Source of the DNA: a virus
Direction: 5' to 3' (one strand)
DNA length: 41,563 nucleotides
Virus record (IMG/VR): IMGVR_UViG_3300037674_000463
Location: 1 to 41,563 of that record
The notes under the pieces are model-generated. The model ran no database searches, was not told the origin of the DNA, and worked only from the letters and a program-made list of their open reading frames with translations. Position numbers and translations under genes: made by a program. Position 1 is the stretch's first letter, and each line of letters begins with the position of its first letter. Of this stretch, positions 1-7,926 are shown piece after piece.

Positions 1-351
1 TGTAGATTCCCTTGACAATACTAATGTTGTTGCTGTGTAACTAGCAGGAACCGCTATTGCTAAATTAATTTTCGCTGTTGAACAACGTCTAGATCTTGGT
101 GTGTAACCAAGAGCTTTTGCTATTGATACTACAGATTCCCTCTTAATAGCAGTATCTATGAAGTTTTCATTAGCTAACATGTGTGCTAATATGCCATTGT
201 AATGCGTATTATACGCTAATAAGTCTATTAAAACTGCAAGGCCTGAACCTTCAAAGTTATAATCTGTAAATTCTGTTTGACTATTTAAAAAGGTCTTAAG
301 GTTTGCCTTTATGTTATCAAAGTCTAATTCTGATACGTTTAATTGTGCCAT
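1..351 (-). CDS. gp6: Baseplate wedge protein gp6-like, N-terminal part
   Basis: The reading frame begins at an ATG at 349-351 and stays open to the window edge, so only the first 117 residues are present. The protein starts MAQLNVSELDFDNIKANLK and continues with a helical stretch containing LAVLIDLLAYNTHYNG and IAKALGYTPRSRR. This is the typical start of T4 gp6 / J-like baseplate wedge proteins, which form the ring joining the wedges around the hub. It lies 4 bases downstream of gp25, the same gene pairing as in other T4-like phages, and is transcribed with the baseplate operon. The C-terminal ring-forming part lies outside the window. Identification rests on recognition of the N-terminus and on gene order. 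Confidence 0.8.
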   Translation of the reverse strand, partial: MAQLNVSELDFDNIKANLKTFLNSQTEFTDYNFEGSGLAVLIDLLAYNTHYNGILAHMLANENFIDTAIKRESVVSIAKALGYTPRSRRCSTAKINLAIAVPASYTATTLVLSREST

Positions 352-355
352 TTGT

Positions 356-763
356 CTACCTCAGCCTCGTAAGACTTACTGATAAGTCTTGTGGTTCGTT
401 TAACCCTTTTATTAAAAATCTTATCTGAACATTGTAAGCATTCTGATCGTAATCAGGTTCAGTTGATATGCTCATTATATCTACCCTTGGCTCATAATTT
501 CTTATTTGTTGTTCTACCGCAGTAGATATGTTTGTCCCCAATTGAGGGTCCATGTTTTCAAATAAGAACTGATAAAGAGCCGAGCCCAACTCCGGATGAA
601 ATGGTCTTTCGTAAGGCTTTGTTAGAAGCAATGTTTTTATTGATTGTTTCACAGCGTTTACGTCTAATTTTTTGTTTATATCTCCCGAAAGAGCGTTTTT
701 CGTAAACAACATATCAAAGTCTTTATATAACCTTGCTATTTTTAGTTTTTGTGGTGTTGCCAT
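356..763 (-). CDS. gp25: Baseplate wedge protein gp25
   Basis: The protein has 135 residues, the usual gp25 size, and matches the gp25/GPW family. The core family motif EPR is at residues 91-93 (NYEPRVDI) and PFHPELGS at about 54-61. In T4, gp25 sits in the inner baseplate wedge, contacts gp6 and gp53 and helps nucleate sheath assembly. The start at 763 is supported by a late promoter octamer at 769-776 only five bases upstream. There is no Shine-Dalgarno sequence in that gap, so the transcript may be leaderless. gp6 follows 4 bases after the stop. Confidence 0.93.
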   Translation of the reverse strand: MATPQKLKIARLYKDFDMLFTKNALSGDINKKLDVNAVKQSIKTLLLTKPYERPFHPELGSALYQFLFENMDPQLGTNISTAVEQQIRNYEPRVDIMSISTEPDYDQNAYNVQIRFLIKGLNEPQDLSVSLTRLR

Positions 764-768
764 AATAG

Positions 769-776
769 TATTTATA
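769..776 (-). promoter_or_regulatory. T4-type late promoter for gp25
   Basis: On the minus strand this reads TATAAATA, the exact T4 late promoter element, in the gap between the stop of the preceding gene and gp25. Five bases separate it from the gp25 ATG. T4 late transcripts start about six bases after this element, so the mRNA is expected to begin at or next to the start codon. Confidence 0.75.
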
Positions 777-1385
777 CTACCAGTCGAAATCTGGTAACTC
801 TAAATTAAAAAATTCTTTGGCTTGATCCTTCACTCTTGTTTTTACATCTATATTAATTTTTGGTTTTTTATAAACCGGGATAGAGCCGCCCTTTAATATT
901 GCTGCAGGGTCTATATCTGGGAAAGAAGTAGGTGTCGCTTTAACTACAACCTCAACCCCCTCTTTCTCAACATTTGGAATCTGTTTACAAAGCTGTTCTA
1001 AAGTTACTGCCCCTGTTCTTAATGCGGATTCTAAATCATCGAAATTTTTAACATCACCTAAGTCTATATCGCCCCACTTGTCTTTTAAGTATTCAAGATT
1101 AGTTTCGATTACATCTTTATTAACTCCTACTAATAGGACAAGTTTTAAAAAGTCTGCAACATCTTCATGTAAATTCTTATCTGCTGCATCCATAACCTTA
1201 TTTAAAATACTAGGGATCATGTTTTCCATGGAGCCTATTACAGAATTAATATCTTCTAAGGCATCGTTCTTTATTTCATTTAACTTTCCTAAAGGCGATG
1301 CGTCAATAGCTGCGTCGAATTTATCCTCGGCTGCTGCTACTTTGTCTGCAAGTTCTTTTAATTTTTCGCTAGGTCCGCAACTCAT
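777..1385 (-). CDS. Uncharacterised protein of the baseplate operon
   Basis: This is a 202-residue protein that I do not recognise. It starts MSCGPSEKLKELADK and is mostly charged, predicted helical sequence for the first 140 residues. A Pro/Lys-rich segment follows (GGSIPVYKKPKINIDVK) and it ends in an acidic, aromatic tail (LELPDFDW). There is no signal peptide or membrane segment. It lies 3 bases after the gp5-like hub gene and before gp25. That is the position where some T4-like phages carry a spike-tip (PAAR) or other small structural protein, but the sequence is not PAAR-like. A structural or baseplate-assembly role is inferred from position only. Confidence 0.6.
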   Translation of the reverse strand: MSCGPSEKLKELADKVAAAEDKFDAAIDASPLGKLNEIKNDALEDINSVIGSMENMIPSILNKVMDAADKNLHEDVADFLKLVLLVGVNKDVIETNLEYLKDKWGDIDLGDVKNFDDLESALRTGAVTLEQLCKQIPNVEKEGVEVVVKATPTSFPDIDPAAILKGGSIPVYKKPKINIDVKTRVKDQAKEFFNLELPDFDW

Positions 1386-1388
1386 ATC

Positions 1389-2966
1389 TTATCCATTTGG
1401 TGTTGAAGTTTCTTGTGATCCAGGAGTTGGTGAGCTTGCTCCGCCAGTTCCAGGTACCTCTGTATGCGTATGCTGTGTATGTGTAATTCCTGCTACTGTA
1501 ATCTCGCCTCCACTATAAGTAATATCTGCTGTTGGAGATGTTAATGTATGGGTTCCACCTATTGTTTCTGTGAGGGTACTGCCTATTGTATCTGATTTAG
1601 TTGTAGCCACATCTAATATTTGATCTGCTAATGTTTTAATTGTCATTGTAGAACCTGATCCTACTTCCATTAAACCACTTGCAGCTAGATAAACATTGCC
1701 TCCTGCTAATGCTCTATATGTTCCGCCTGCTGAGATAACTACATTTTCTTTAACACTTTTTAAATCTTTGTTATATGTTTTATTAACTGTTTCAGCAACA
1801 GAATCTATTCTGTTTTTTGCTACACTAATTGTTTGATTTCCTATTATTGTTTCGGTGTCGTCTTTTGCTACACGGGCTGTTCTATTTCCTTTAATTGATT
1901 GTGTTACATCTGTTCCAACGACTTTAATATCGTTGCCATTTATCTTTGTAACTCTTGATCCAAGAATAGATAAGAAATAATCTCCTTCTACTTCTTCGTA
2001 TTTGTCTCCTGTTACAAGCAATTTAGCGTCGCCTTCTATTGTAACGTTACATGATCCTCTTATAAGAACATTATTATCCTTAGCAATAATTTCATACTTA
2101 TCGCCTACAATGTTTGTAACCTTTGTTCCATCATTTTGAATTTCATGGTTTGTACCTGATGGGTGGTATTCGTGAATTCTTCTATTTGTCTCTGTATTGT
2201 CTATTTCAAATACATGTCCGGCTCTTGTTTCTTTAACTGTATTAAATGGATATAAAGAAGTCCAGTCTTTATCTTCTGGCTCTGGACTACTACCCTCTCT
2301 TAATTTTTGAGCTGCGTCAAAGTATTCGGCTTCGTCTTTTGATTTTCCTCTTGGGTGTGGTTCATCCCAAGTTTTTCCTTCGTAATCTTTTCCTGTTATA
2401 TCATCTAATATAGAGTCGCCGGTTTCTTCTGATACTGACGGCGCTCTTGCTGTGCGTATTTCTGTGTCTCTTTGCTCTCTTCTATTGATTAGAGAGTGAT
2501 GAGTTTCTGCTGCTTCATTTCTAGCAAGCCTGGAAACATCAGGTTCTCCTACTCCTGCAAATCCTTCATCAGGATCGTCTGGAAGTCTAGGGAACCTTCC
2601 TGTTGGGTCCATAAATCCTGAGATATCATTGAGCTCTGGTTTGGATGCTGGCTTGCCTGCTATAGTCCCCAGGATCATAGGGATTTGTCCTTCTTCGCCG
2701 TCTGCAAAGAAACCTATAACTGTTGAGCCTTGTAATAATGAATGGTTTTCCATTATTCCATTTACACCCGCACTTGTAACAGAATGTAATGGAATAGCAT
2801 ATGGTAATTGTTTTACAGGTAATGTTTGTTTGTTTCCTGTGTGATATCCTGTTATTCTAACTTTAACTCTACCGGCACACGTAGGATCATTGTTGTCTTC
2901 AACAACACCTAACCACCAAATAAAATCTGGTATATTTAATTTACCGTAATTTTTTAAATTTGACAT
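1389..2966 (-). CDS. gp5: Baseplate hub / needle protein gp5-like, without lysozyme domain
   Basis: This 525-residue protein has the gp5/VgrG-spike layout. The N-terminal OB fold at about residues 15-110 contains WWLGVVEDNNDPTCAGRVKV, the HSVTSAGVNG segment and IGFFADGEEGQIPMILGTI. A charged linker spans about 110-230. From about 255 to 470 there is a repetitive beta-helix (VEGD, IKGN, IIGN, VGS and similar short repeats) that would form the needle. The tail end is Gly/Ser/Thr/Pro-rich. T4 gp5 carries a lysozyme domain between the OB fold and the needle; here the linker has no recognisable muramidase. The start codon overlaps the stop of the upstream hub gene (TAATG), suggesting coupled translation. 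Confidence 0.88.
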   Translation of the reverse strand: MSNLKNYGKLNIPDFIWWLGVVEDNNDPTCAGRVKVRITGYHTGNKQTLPVKQLPYAIPLHSVTSAGVNGIMENHSLLQGSTVIGFFADGEEGQIPMILGTIAGKPASKPELNDISGFMDPTGRFPRLPDDPDEGFAGVGEPDVSRLARNEAAETHHSLINRREQRDTEIRTARAPSVSEETGDSILDDITGKDYEGKTWDEPHPRGKSKDEAEYFDAAQKLREGSSPEPEDKDWTSLYPFNTVKETRAGHVFEIDNTETNRRIHEYHPSGTNHEIQNDGTKVTNIVGDKYEIIAKDNNVLIRGSCNVTIEGDAKLLVTGDKYEEVEGDYFLSILGSRVTKINGNDIKVVGTDVTQSIKGNRTARVAKDDTETIIGNQTISVAKNRIDSVAETVNKTYNKDLKSVKENVVISAGGTYRALAGGNVYLAASGLMEVGSGSTMTIKTLADQILDVATTKSDTIGSTLTETIGGTHTLTSPTADITYSGGEITVAGITHTQHTHTEVPGTGGASSPTPGSQETSTPNG

Positions 2967-4405
2967 TATAAATTTGCTCCTACTACACTATCATTTATTT
3001 CACCTAACGATTTTGCTAAACCATTTTTAACTATTTCTACTTTCATTGTATGTCTTGATCTATCAAACTTATGCCTAATAGCAGTTATTAAATAATTGCC
3101 TGTTAATATAGGATCGACTAAATCATCATACGTTGCGTCTGCAGGTTTGTCCCCCGCGTTTGGATAAACCATTTTAATAAGTTTGCCTACTTCTATGTCT
3201 GTTCTTCCTGGCAAATCTATTTCAAAAGTATAGTCGTTAAATGAATTAAAATAAACTTGTCTAAATAAGTTGTTAGCCAATACTGCTGGGTTAGCTGCGG
3301 CACCATACTTACCTTCTACTAAACCACCTTGCATACCCGTAAACATAACTTGATTTAAATATTTAATATTTACAAATGAATATGGATTACGTTGTATGCC
3401 TCCAGGTATTGGAATTCCTATGTCTGTATGAACGAAATTGCTAAATTGATCTCTACCATCTAATGTAACTTCTGTCTGTTCTTTTGTAAACAAATCGTAA
3501 GCTATTGTGGATGCTGAATAATAACCACTATCTTGTCCATCTAATATATCAATTGTTCTAGGCACTTGTATTGATTCTATTTTACTAAAAGAATCTGGAA
3601 GTTGTTGGGCTAAAAAAGTCTCGCCTCCTCCACGCACAGGAACCTTTAAGTTGGGTGGAGCATAAACAAACTCTTCAAATAGCCCTACGTCTAATTGAGC
3701 TTGTATTAAGTTTTGTATTGATGTTAAATAAAATGCTTTATTAGATTCATAAAATACATAGTCTGAACCCACATGCTTATTTCCCTGGCACTTCTTGCTT
3801 ATGAACTGCATATTTTGCATGGGTGTCCAAAAGTTAGAAGTGTATTGTATTTTAGAAGTGTGAGGGGTATCCCCTATAATAAAATCTGTTTGAGTTTTTG
3901 GATTATCAATTCTTCTATATTCTTGTATGTGATCAAGATATATTTTTTCAGCTATCTGATCAGTTGTTCTTTCTGTGCCTGGAGCACCATACGATTGTGT
4001 AATACTTCTCGATTGATCGTTGATTGCTTCAATAGAACAAAAATTTAATGTGTATGTTTGCTCTCTGTCATTATTCAGTTTTCTGTTTTCAATAGAATAA
4101 ATTTGGAATGATTTTTCTATTATATTATCTGCTCTATCTTCTAATGTTGCTGTTCTATATTTCATAACAAGAACTTCGCCGCCCCTAATAGGCCACTTGG
4201 ATATTGCATTAACAGCATCTGTAACTTGTATGGACCCACTTAAAGTAGGGGACCAAATATCTTCACGTAGGATCACCTCAAAAACAAACTTTCCGGCCTC
4301 GTGCATGAGGTCATATTTTGTCATGTCTTGTGTGAGTATGAAAAGCTCATCACATTTGACTTCTCCAGGTTTGGAAATATTTTCTACTGTTGTCTTGTCA
4401 TTCAT
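2966..4405 (-). CDS. gp27: Probable baseplate hub protein gp27-like
   Basis: The protein has 479 residues. The first 100 residues (VKCDELFILTQDMTKYDLMHEAG, FEVILREDIWSPTLSGSIQV) look like the first tube-type domain of gp27/gpD hub proteins. Later parts include YHWT-like beta segments and a C-terminal domain with DLPGRTDIEVGKLIKMVYP and GNYLITAIRHKFD, a common ending of hub proteins. T4 gp27 forms the trimeric torus that holds gp5. The gene sits directly upstream of the gp5-like gene, sharing one base with it, which fits a hub partner. The match is by pattern and position, so another hub-family member is possible. Confidence 0.7.
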   Translation of the reverse strand: MNDKTTVENISKPGEVKCDELFILTQDMTKYDLMHEAGKFVFEVILREDIWSPTLSGSIQVTDAVNAISKWPIRGGEVLVMKYRTATLEDRADNIIEKSFQIYSIENRKLNNDREQTYTLNFCSIEAINDQSRSITQSYGAPGTERTTDQIAEKIYLDHIQEYRRIDNPKTQTDFIIGDTPHTSKIQYTSNFWTPMQNMQFISKKCQGNKHVGSDYVFYESNKAFYLTSIQNLIQAQLDVGLFEEFVYAPPNLKVPVRGGGETFLAQQLPDSFSKIESIQVPRTIDILDGQDSGYYSASTIAYDLFTKEQTEVTLDGRDQFSNFVHTDIGIPIPGGIQRNPYSFVNIKYLNQVMFTGMQGGLVEGKYGAAANPAVLANNLFRQVYFNSFNDYTFEIDLPGRTDIEVGKLIKMVYPNAGDKPADATYDDLVDPILTGNYLITAIRHKFDRSRHTMKVEIVKNGLAKSLGEINDSVVGANL

Positions 4406-4412
4406 CTCATCA

Positions 4413-4916
4413 CTATTTAACTAATCTAATGTATTGTTGAGTTATATCTTTTAAAAATATTTTGTTTAAAAGATTAATTTGACTCTTTTTAATGTTTAGA
4501 TCAGTTTCATACTCTAAATTTGTAACAGCTAGATAGGTTCCATTTGCTACTAGGACAGAATCCCAATCTACTATAACATCATGATCTTCTGATAGCATAT
4601 AATGGTGGACATCTGTACTATTGCCTACGCCATATTTGTCTTCTACATAAGCATTTAAATTTCTTGTGCTTAGTGGCCAGTCTCTGTGTATGTCTACTAT
4701 ATTATTAGCAACAAGAACTAACCAATGGTATTTTGTAGAACCATAATATTGTTCAGCAATTATTTCAGGTGTTTCTCCGTCGCCAATATAATGGCTAATT
4801 AAATTAAGTTTGTTCTGGAAATATTTATCTAAATGTACTCTACGAAATATATCTGGAACGATTGTTTTTGTTCCTGCATAAGGATAATACATTTTTGGAA
4901 GTGCTTTAAAATACAT
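4413..4916 (-). CDS. gp53: Baseplate wedge protein gp53-like
   Basis: This is a 167-residue protein. The region at about residues 41-80 (YIGDGETPEIIAEQYYGSTKYHWLVLVANN in overlapping parts) is the LysM-like core of gp53, which bolts adjacent wedges together in the T4 baseplate. It begins MYFKALPKMYYPY, a usual start for marine gp53 homologues. It lies one base after gp48 and 7 bases before the gp27-like gene, within a continuous baseplate operon. Confidence 0.85.
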   Translation of the reverse strand: MYFKALPKMYYPYAGTKTIVPDIFRRVHLDKYFQNKLNLISHYIGDGETPEIIAEQYYGSTKYHWLVLVANNIVDIHRDWPLSTRNLNAYVEDKYGVGNSTDVHHYMLSEDHDVIVDWDSVLVANGTYLAVTNLEYETDLNIKKSQINLLNKIFLKDITQQYIRLVK

Positions 4917-4917
4917 A

Positions 4918-6183
4918 TTAATAACCTTGTGCTATTCTTACCGCTGTTAATGTTTCTAGTTCTGTAAATGCAAGTTCCATAGTCATTTCTGTTGGATAAC
5001 CTTCGGTGCCTTTAAACGTATTAAACATACCATCTGGACCGTAAGTTACTTTACAGCTTGTTAATGCGCAAGATGATATTTTAGGTAAGTTTTTGTTTCT
5101 AAGGCCTTGTTCTCCATGGGTGAATTCTATTGAAAATTCCGCGGGATAAATTAAAAACATATCTCCGGGTGAAGACTCTGGATGCATATGATATTTAAAA
5201 GTTTCAATTATATCAGCAACCATTTGTGCCTCATTAGAGTTTCTAGGAGCAAAGGTATAATTAAAAGAAAATTTTCTGAAACCCATACTCTTAAATAACT
5301 GCTCTTTATATGGATTGGAAACCTTTTTAGATGTTGCCTCTAATGTTGCTCCAAAATCTGCATCTGCACCTATTGCTTTAGGTACATTGGCAGCAGCTGC
5401 TATTGCGCCCCTGCCTGCGAACTCCGGTGCTTCTGCTAAGTCTGCGAAATCCATTCTACCCGAACCTATCATTCCTGCGATTCCTAAATCTTGTTCATTC
5501 CAATTGGCTGAGTATGCTGCTATTATTGATTGAGGTACATACAAAGAAATGGTTTTTAATAACCTTAATGTAGAAGTATTGTCCGCTACAAGCGCGGCCA
5601 CACCAGCTCCAACTAATGCTGTTCCTGCTGTTAATAATGTCTTTCCAAGGTTTGAGCTATCTTTTATAATATTTCCGTTTGCAATACCTGCTGCTGTACC
5701 TAAGGCTGCTGCTAGGGCACCTGTTGCTGCTGCCGCTGTTTCATAAGATTCTGCTTTTGCTCTATTCTCTTTTGTATATTCTTTTGCGTATTCTTGATTT
5801 GCTTCTATTAGTTCTTGCTGCATGCTTGTATTACCCTCAACGGCCATGGCTTGTGTTTCTGCTGCAACAGAGGTTTGTCTAGCATTTATATAAAATTTAA
5901 CACCGTTTGGTAATAAAAGTTCGTCTGAATCGGGGTTTTGTTTTTGTAATTCTTGAGGATATCTTAAGGCGTTCGTTCCTGCCCTATTACCAATCCCTTC
6001 TCCGTTCTTAAAGTCCCAGGTTCTGTTTTTTTCTTTTTGCTGAGCATCTATCATCTCATGATGACTGTCAGCATTTATAGCCAGCTCCTGATTTTTATCA
6101 ATCGAAGTTCTATTTGCGATCTGTTGGTCTCGTGCCGCTATCGTTTCGTCGGATCTAAAAAGGTCTCCTGGCCTCCAAGACAT
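4918..6183 (-). CDS. gp48: Baseplate tail-tube cap protein gp48-like
   Basis: This is a 421-residue protein. The C-terminal 130 residues contain FRKFSFNYTFAPRNSNEA, FLIYPAEFSIEF and SCALTSCKVTYGPDG, a typical tube-like domain of gp48, which caps the hub and starts the tail tube. The first 130 residues are hydrophilic. The middle (about 150-205) is Ala/Gly-rich and hydrophobic, with two possible membrane-like stretches, unusual for a tube-cap protein. A good Shine-Dalgarno (aactaggag) lies 8 bases before the ATG. A late promoter at 6212-6219 gives it a leader of about 23 bases. It is the first gene of the minus-strand baseplate operon. Confidence 0.82.
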   Translation of the reverse strand: MSWRPGDLFRSDETIAARDQQIANRTSIDKNQELAINADSHHEMIDAQQKEKNRTWDFKNGEGIGNRAGTNALRYPQELQKQNPDSDELLLPNGVKFYINARQTSVAAETQAMAVEGNTSMQQELIEANQEYAKEYTKENRAKAESYETAAAATGALAAALGTAAGIANGNIIKDSSNLGKTLLTAGTALVGAGVAALVADNTSTLRLLKTISLYVPQSIIAAYSANWNEQDLGIAGMIGSGRMDFADLAEAPEFAGRGAIAAAANVPKAIGADADFGATLEATSKKVSNPYKEQLFKSMGFRKFSFNYTFAPRNSNEAQMVADIIETFKYHMHPESSPGDMFLIYPAEFSIEFTHGEQGLRNKNLPKISSCALTSCKVTYGPDGMFNTFKGTEGYPTEMTMELAFTELETLTAVRIAQGY

Positions 6184-6190
6184 ATAAATA
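6183..6190 (+). promoter_or_regulatory. Late promoter for gp4 operon
   Basis: An exact TATAAATA on the plus strand. Its first base is also the first base of the gp48 start codon on the other strand. It faces the minus-strand late promoter at 6212-6219, so the two diverging transcripts overlap at their 5' ends. Confidence 0.7.
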
Positions 6191-6211
6191 CTCCTAGTTA
6201 TGTTATATACT

Positions 6212-6219
6212 TATTTATA
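6212..6219 (-). promoter_or_regulatory. Late promoter for baseplate operon (gp48 onward)
   Basis: An exact TATAAATA on the minus strand. It overlaps the first base of the gp4 ATG (6219). It would direct transcription leftward into gp48 with a leader that includes the AGGAG ribosome site at about 6192-6196. Confidence 0.72.
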
Positions 6220-6653
6220 TGGTTTACGCCAAAGAAATATATAAAGGCAAGTTTATTCCTCGAAATCCAATAAAGTATCTCGGGGAGTTAAAATCTATTG
6301 TCTATAGGTCCAGTTATGAATTAAAATTTATGAATTGGTGTGATCTGAACGAGTCTGTTAAAGGTTGGGCATCAGAAGAAGTAGCTATCCCATATCGTAA
6401 CCCACTAGACAACAAAGTTCACAAATATATGGTTGACTTTTATATAGAAGTAGACAAGAAAAAGTATCTTGTTGAAGTAAAACCCGAAAGATTCACAAAG
6501 CCTCCTGATACACAGAAGAGAAAAACCAAAAGATACCTACAAGAAGTAGCACAATACGGTGTCAATGAGGCCAAATGGAAAAGTGCTAAAGACTTTTGTA
6601 AAAAACAAAATATGGAATTTATGATTATTACTGAAAAAGATTTGGGTATTTAA
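6219..6653 (+). CDS. gp4: Head completion nuclease-fold protein gp4
   Basis: The protein has 144 residues, close to T4 gp4 (gp50/65). It has the TnsA-like PD-(D/E)XK layout seen in these proteins. Glu34 lies in YRSSYE, Asp73 in YMVDFY, and the Glu86-x-Lys88 pair in LVEVKPERF. The start KEIYKGKFIPRNPIKYLGE is conserved in the family. gp4 acts at head completion, finishing the filled capsid before the tail joins. No Shine-Dalgarno is visible before the ATG; the late promoter at 6183-6190 would give a short AU-rich leader. The nuclease-type residues are intact, so catalytic activity is possible. Confidence 0.9.
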   Translation: MVYAKEIYKGKFIPRNPIKYLGELKSIVYRSSYELKFMNWCDLNESVKGWASEEVAIPYRNPLDNKVHKYMVDFYIEVDKKKYLVEVKPERFTKPPDTQKRKTKRYLQEVAQYGVNEAKWKSAKDFCKKQNMEFMIITEKDLGI

Positions 6654-6654
6654 T

Positions 6655-6662
6655 TATAAATA
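6655..6662 (+). promoter_or_regulatory. Late promoter abutting the 6668 gene
   Basis: An exact TATAAATA in the 14-base gap after gp4. Five bases (ctatt) separate it from the ATG at 6668, so a T4-type late transcript would start at the AUG. The promoter, spacer and first codons are identical to those of gp25. Confidence 0.75.
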
Positions 6663-6667
6663 CTATT

Positions 6668-7258
6668 ATGGCAACACCATTCACAGACATTAGAATAGAG
6701 GCAGGAGACAAAGAACGCTCTGCCGCTTGGTATATGAAAACTGTTCGTAATGTAGCGAGCGGATTAAATCAACCGAATGAGGTGTTTGGTTCAGACTTAG
6801 GTGAATATGCGCAAACATTAGAAATAGGTCAAATGTATGCGTTTAAATATGATCCAAAACATAAGGAAACACTACCATATTATGATACGTTTCCTTTAGT
6901 TATAATATCTGATCCTTTGCCAACAGGTTTTAGTGGAATTAATTTACATTATATTGCTCCTTTAGTAAGGGCTAGATTACTAGGTAAACTTATGGATGCC
7001 TCAGATTTAGACATAGATGTAAAAAGTAAATTAAATGCACAATGGGGGTTTATAAGAAACTTCAGTAGGTACCCAGAAGTAAGAGGGTCTATTAAAAAAT
7101 ATTTAACAAATCAGATTTCAGGCAGAATGTATAAAGTAAATCCAGTACATTGGAAGTCAGCAATATTTCTAGACACGCATCAATTTGTTGGTGCTAGAGC
7201 ATTTGAAGTATATCAACAGTCTGCTAAAAAACCTGAACGTAAAAGGAGACAAGTATAA
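6668..7258 (+). CDS. Conserved T4-like structural/packaging protein, candidate gp2 DNA end protector
   Basis: This is a 196-residue soluble protein without signal or membrane segments. It contains GQMYAFKYDPKHKETLPYYD, FPLVIISD and GFSGINLHYI, a pattern conserved in many tailed-phage proteins. In T4-like phages gp2, which protects packaged DNA ends, neighbours gp4, and the position next to gp4 favours that role. However, I cannot confirm homology to gp2 by eye, and another head or tail-completion protein is possible. The C-terminus is basic (KKPERKRRQV). The stop overlaps the start of the next gene (TAATG). Confidence 0.5.
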   Translation: MATPFTDIRIEAGDKERSAAWYMKTVRNVASGLNQPNEVFGSDLGEYAQTLEIGQMYAFKYDPKHKETLPYYDTFPLVIISDPLPTGFSGINLHYIAPLVRARLLGKLMDASDLDIDVKSKLNAQWGFIRNFSRYPEVRGSIKKYLTNQISGRMYKVNPVHWKSAIFLDTHQFVGARAFEVYQQSAKKPERKRRQV

Positions 7259-7905
7259 TGGCTCGAGGGGATAAAGCCAAAACCAATTTCCAAAATTTTT
7301 GGGAAAGGATAAAGGTAAGGCCTTTAGCTAGGACTGAACGTTTTGAGTGTGAGTTTCATTTTCCAGACACGATGAGAGATGAAATCACCAAACTTAGAGA
7401 AAGCATTCCAAGTGGAGATGAGGGTCCTGTTGAATGGCAGTCACCAGCAGACGAAGCAACAATAATGTGTGAAGAAGTACAAATCCCTGGTATGGTATTA
7501 CAAAATAAAGAAATTCCTATAGGTACATGGAACTTTATGAGAAATTCAAACGTCAACTTTTTAGGAAACGAAATTAATATTACGTTTTTAACAGATCATG
7601 ATTGGTATTTAAGACATGTATTTGAGCTTTGGATAGATCATTGTGTTGGTAGCACTTCAAAAGAAGTTGCATTTCCAGATGATCAATTTGGAGAAGTAAC
7701 AATTAAAATGTTAGATCTCAATGGCGTGGAAAGAACACGATGGAAACTTTATGAAGTCACACCAAAGGTATTAAACTTAGTACCATTGGCGCACGGGGGT
7801 GTTAGTCTAGCAAGAACTACACTAATTATATCCTCAACATACTGGACGTCTAAAGCAATTAATGTAAGTATGGCTGCTGATAAACATGAGCAGTCAACAG
7901 GATAA
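7258..7905 (+). CDS. gp54: Tail-tube-fold protein, probable gp54 tube initiator
   Basis: This is a 215-residue protein. The part from about residue 70 on (IMCEEVQIPGMVL, GTWNFMRNSNVNFLGNEINI, FLTDHDWYLRHVFELWIDHC, and a last strand ARTTLIISSTYW) resembles the gp19/gp54 tube fold. In T4, gp54 binds the gp48 cap and starts polymerisation of gp19. Here gp48 is the first gene of the divergent operon 1 kb away. The protein is shorter than T4 gp54 (about 320 residues), and its identification as gp54 rather than another tube-like protein is inference. An AAAGGAGAC ribosome site lies just before the ATG. Confidence 0.62.
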   Translation: MARGDKAKTNFQNFWERIKVRPLARTERFECEFHFPDTMRDEITKLRESIPSGDEGPVEWQSPADEATIMCEEVQIPGMVLQNKEIPIGTWNFMRNSNVNFLGNEINITFLTDHDWYLRHVFELWIDHCVGSTSKEVAFPDDQFGEVTIKMLDLNGVERTRWKLYEVTPKVLNLVPLAHGGVSLARTTLIISSTYWTSKAINVSMAADKHEQSTG

Positions 7906-7926
7906 ATAATATAATGGAGAAAATAT

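Noticed and set aside
7901-7926. GATAAATA five bases before an ATG opening an 8-codon frame upstream of gp26
   Set aside because: The tiny frame ends inside gp26 and its GGAG is the gp26 ribosome site; too little to call a leader peptide.
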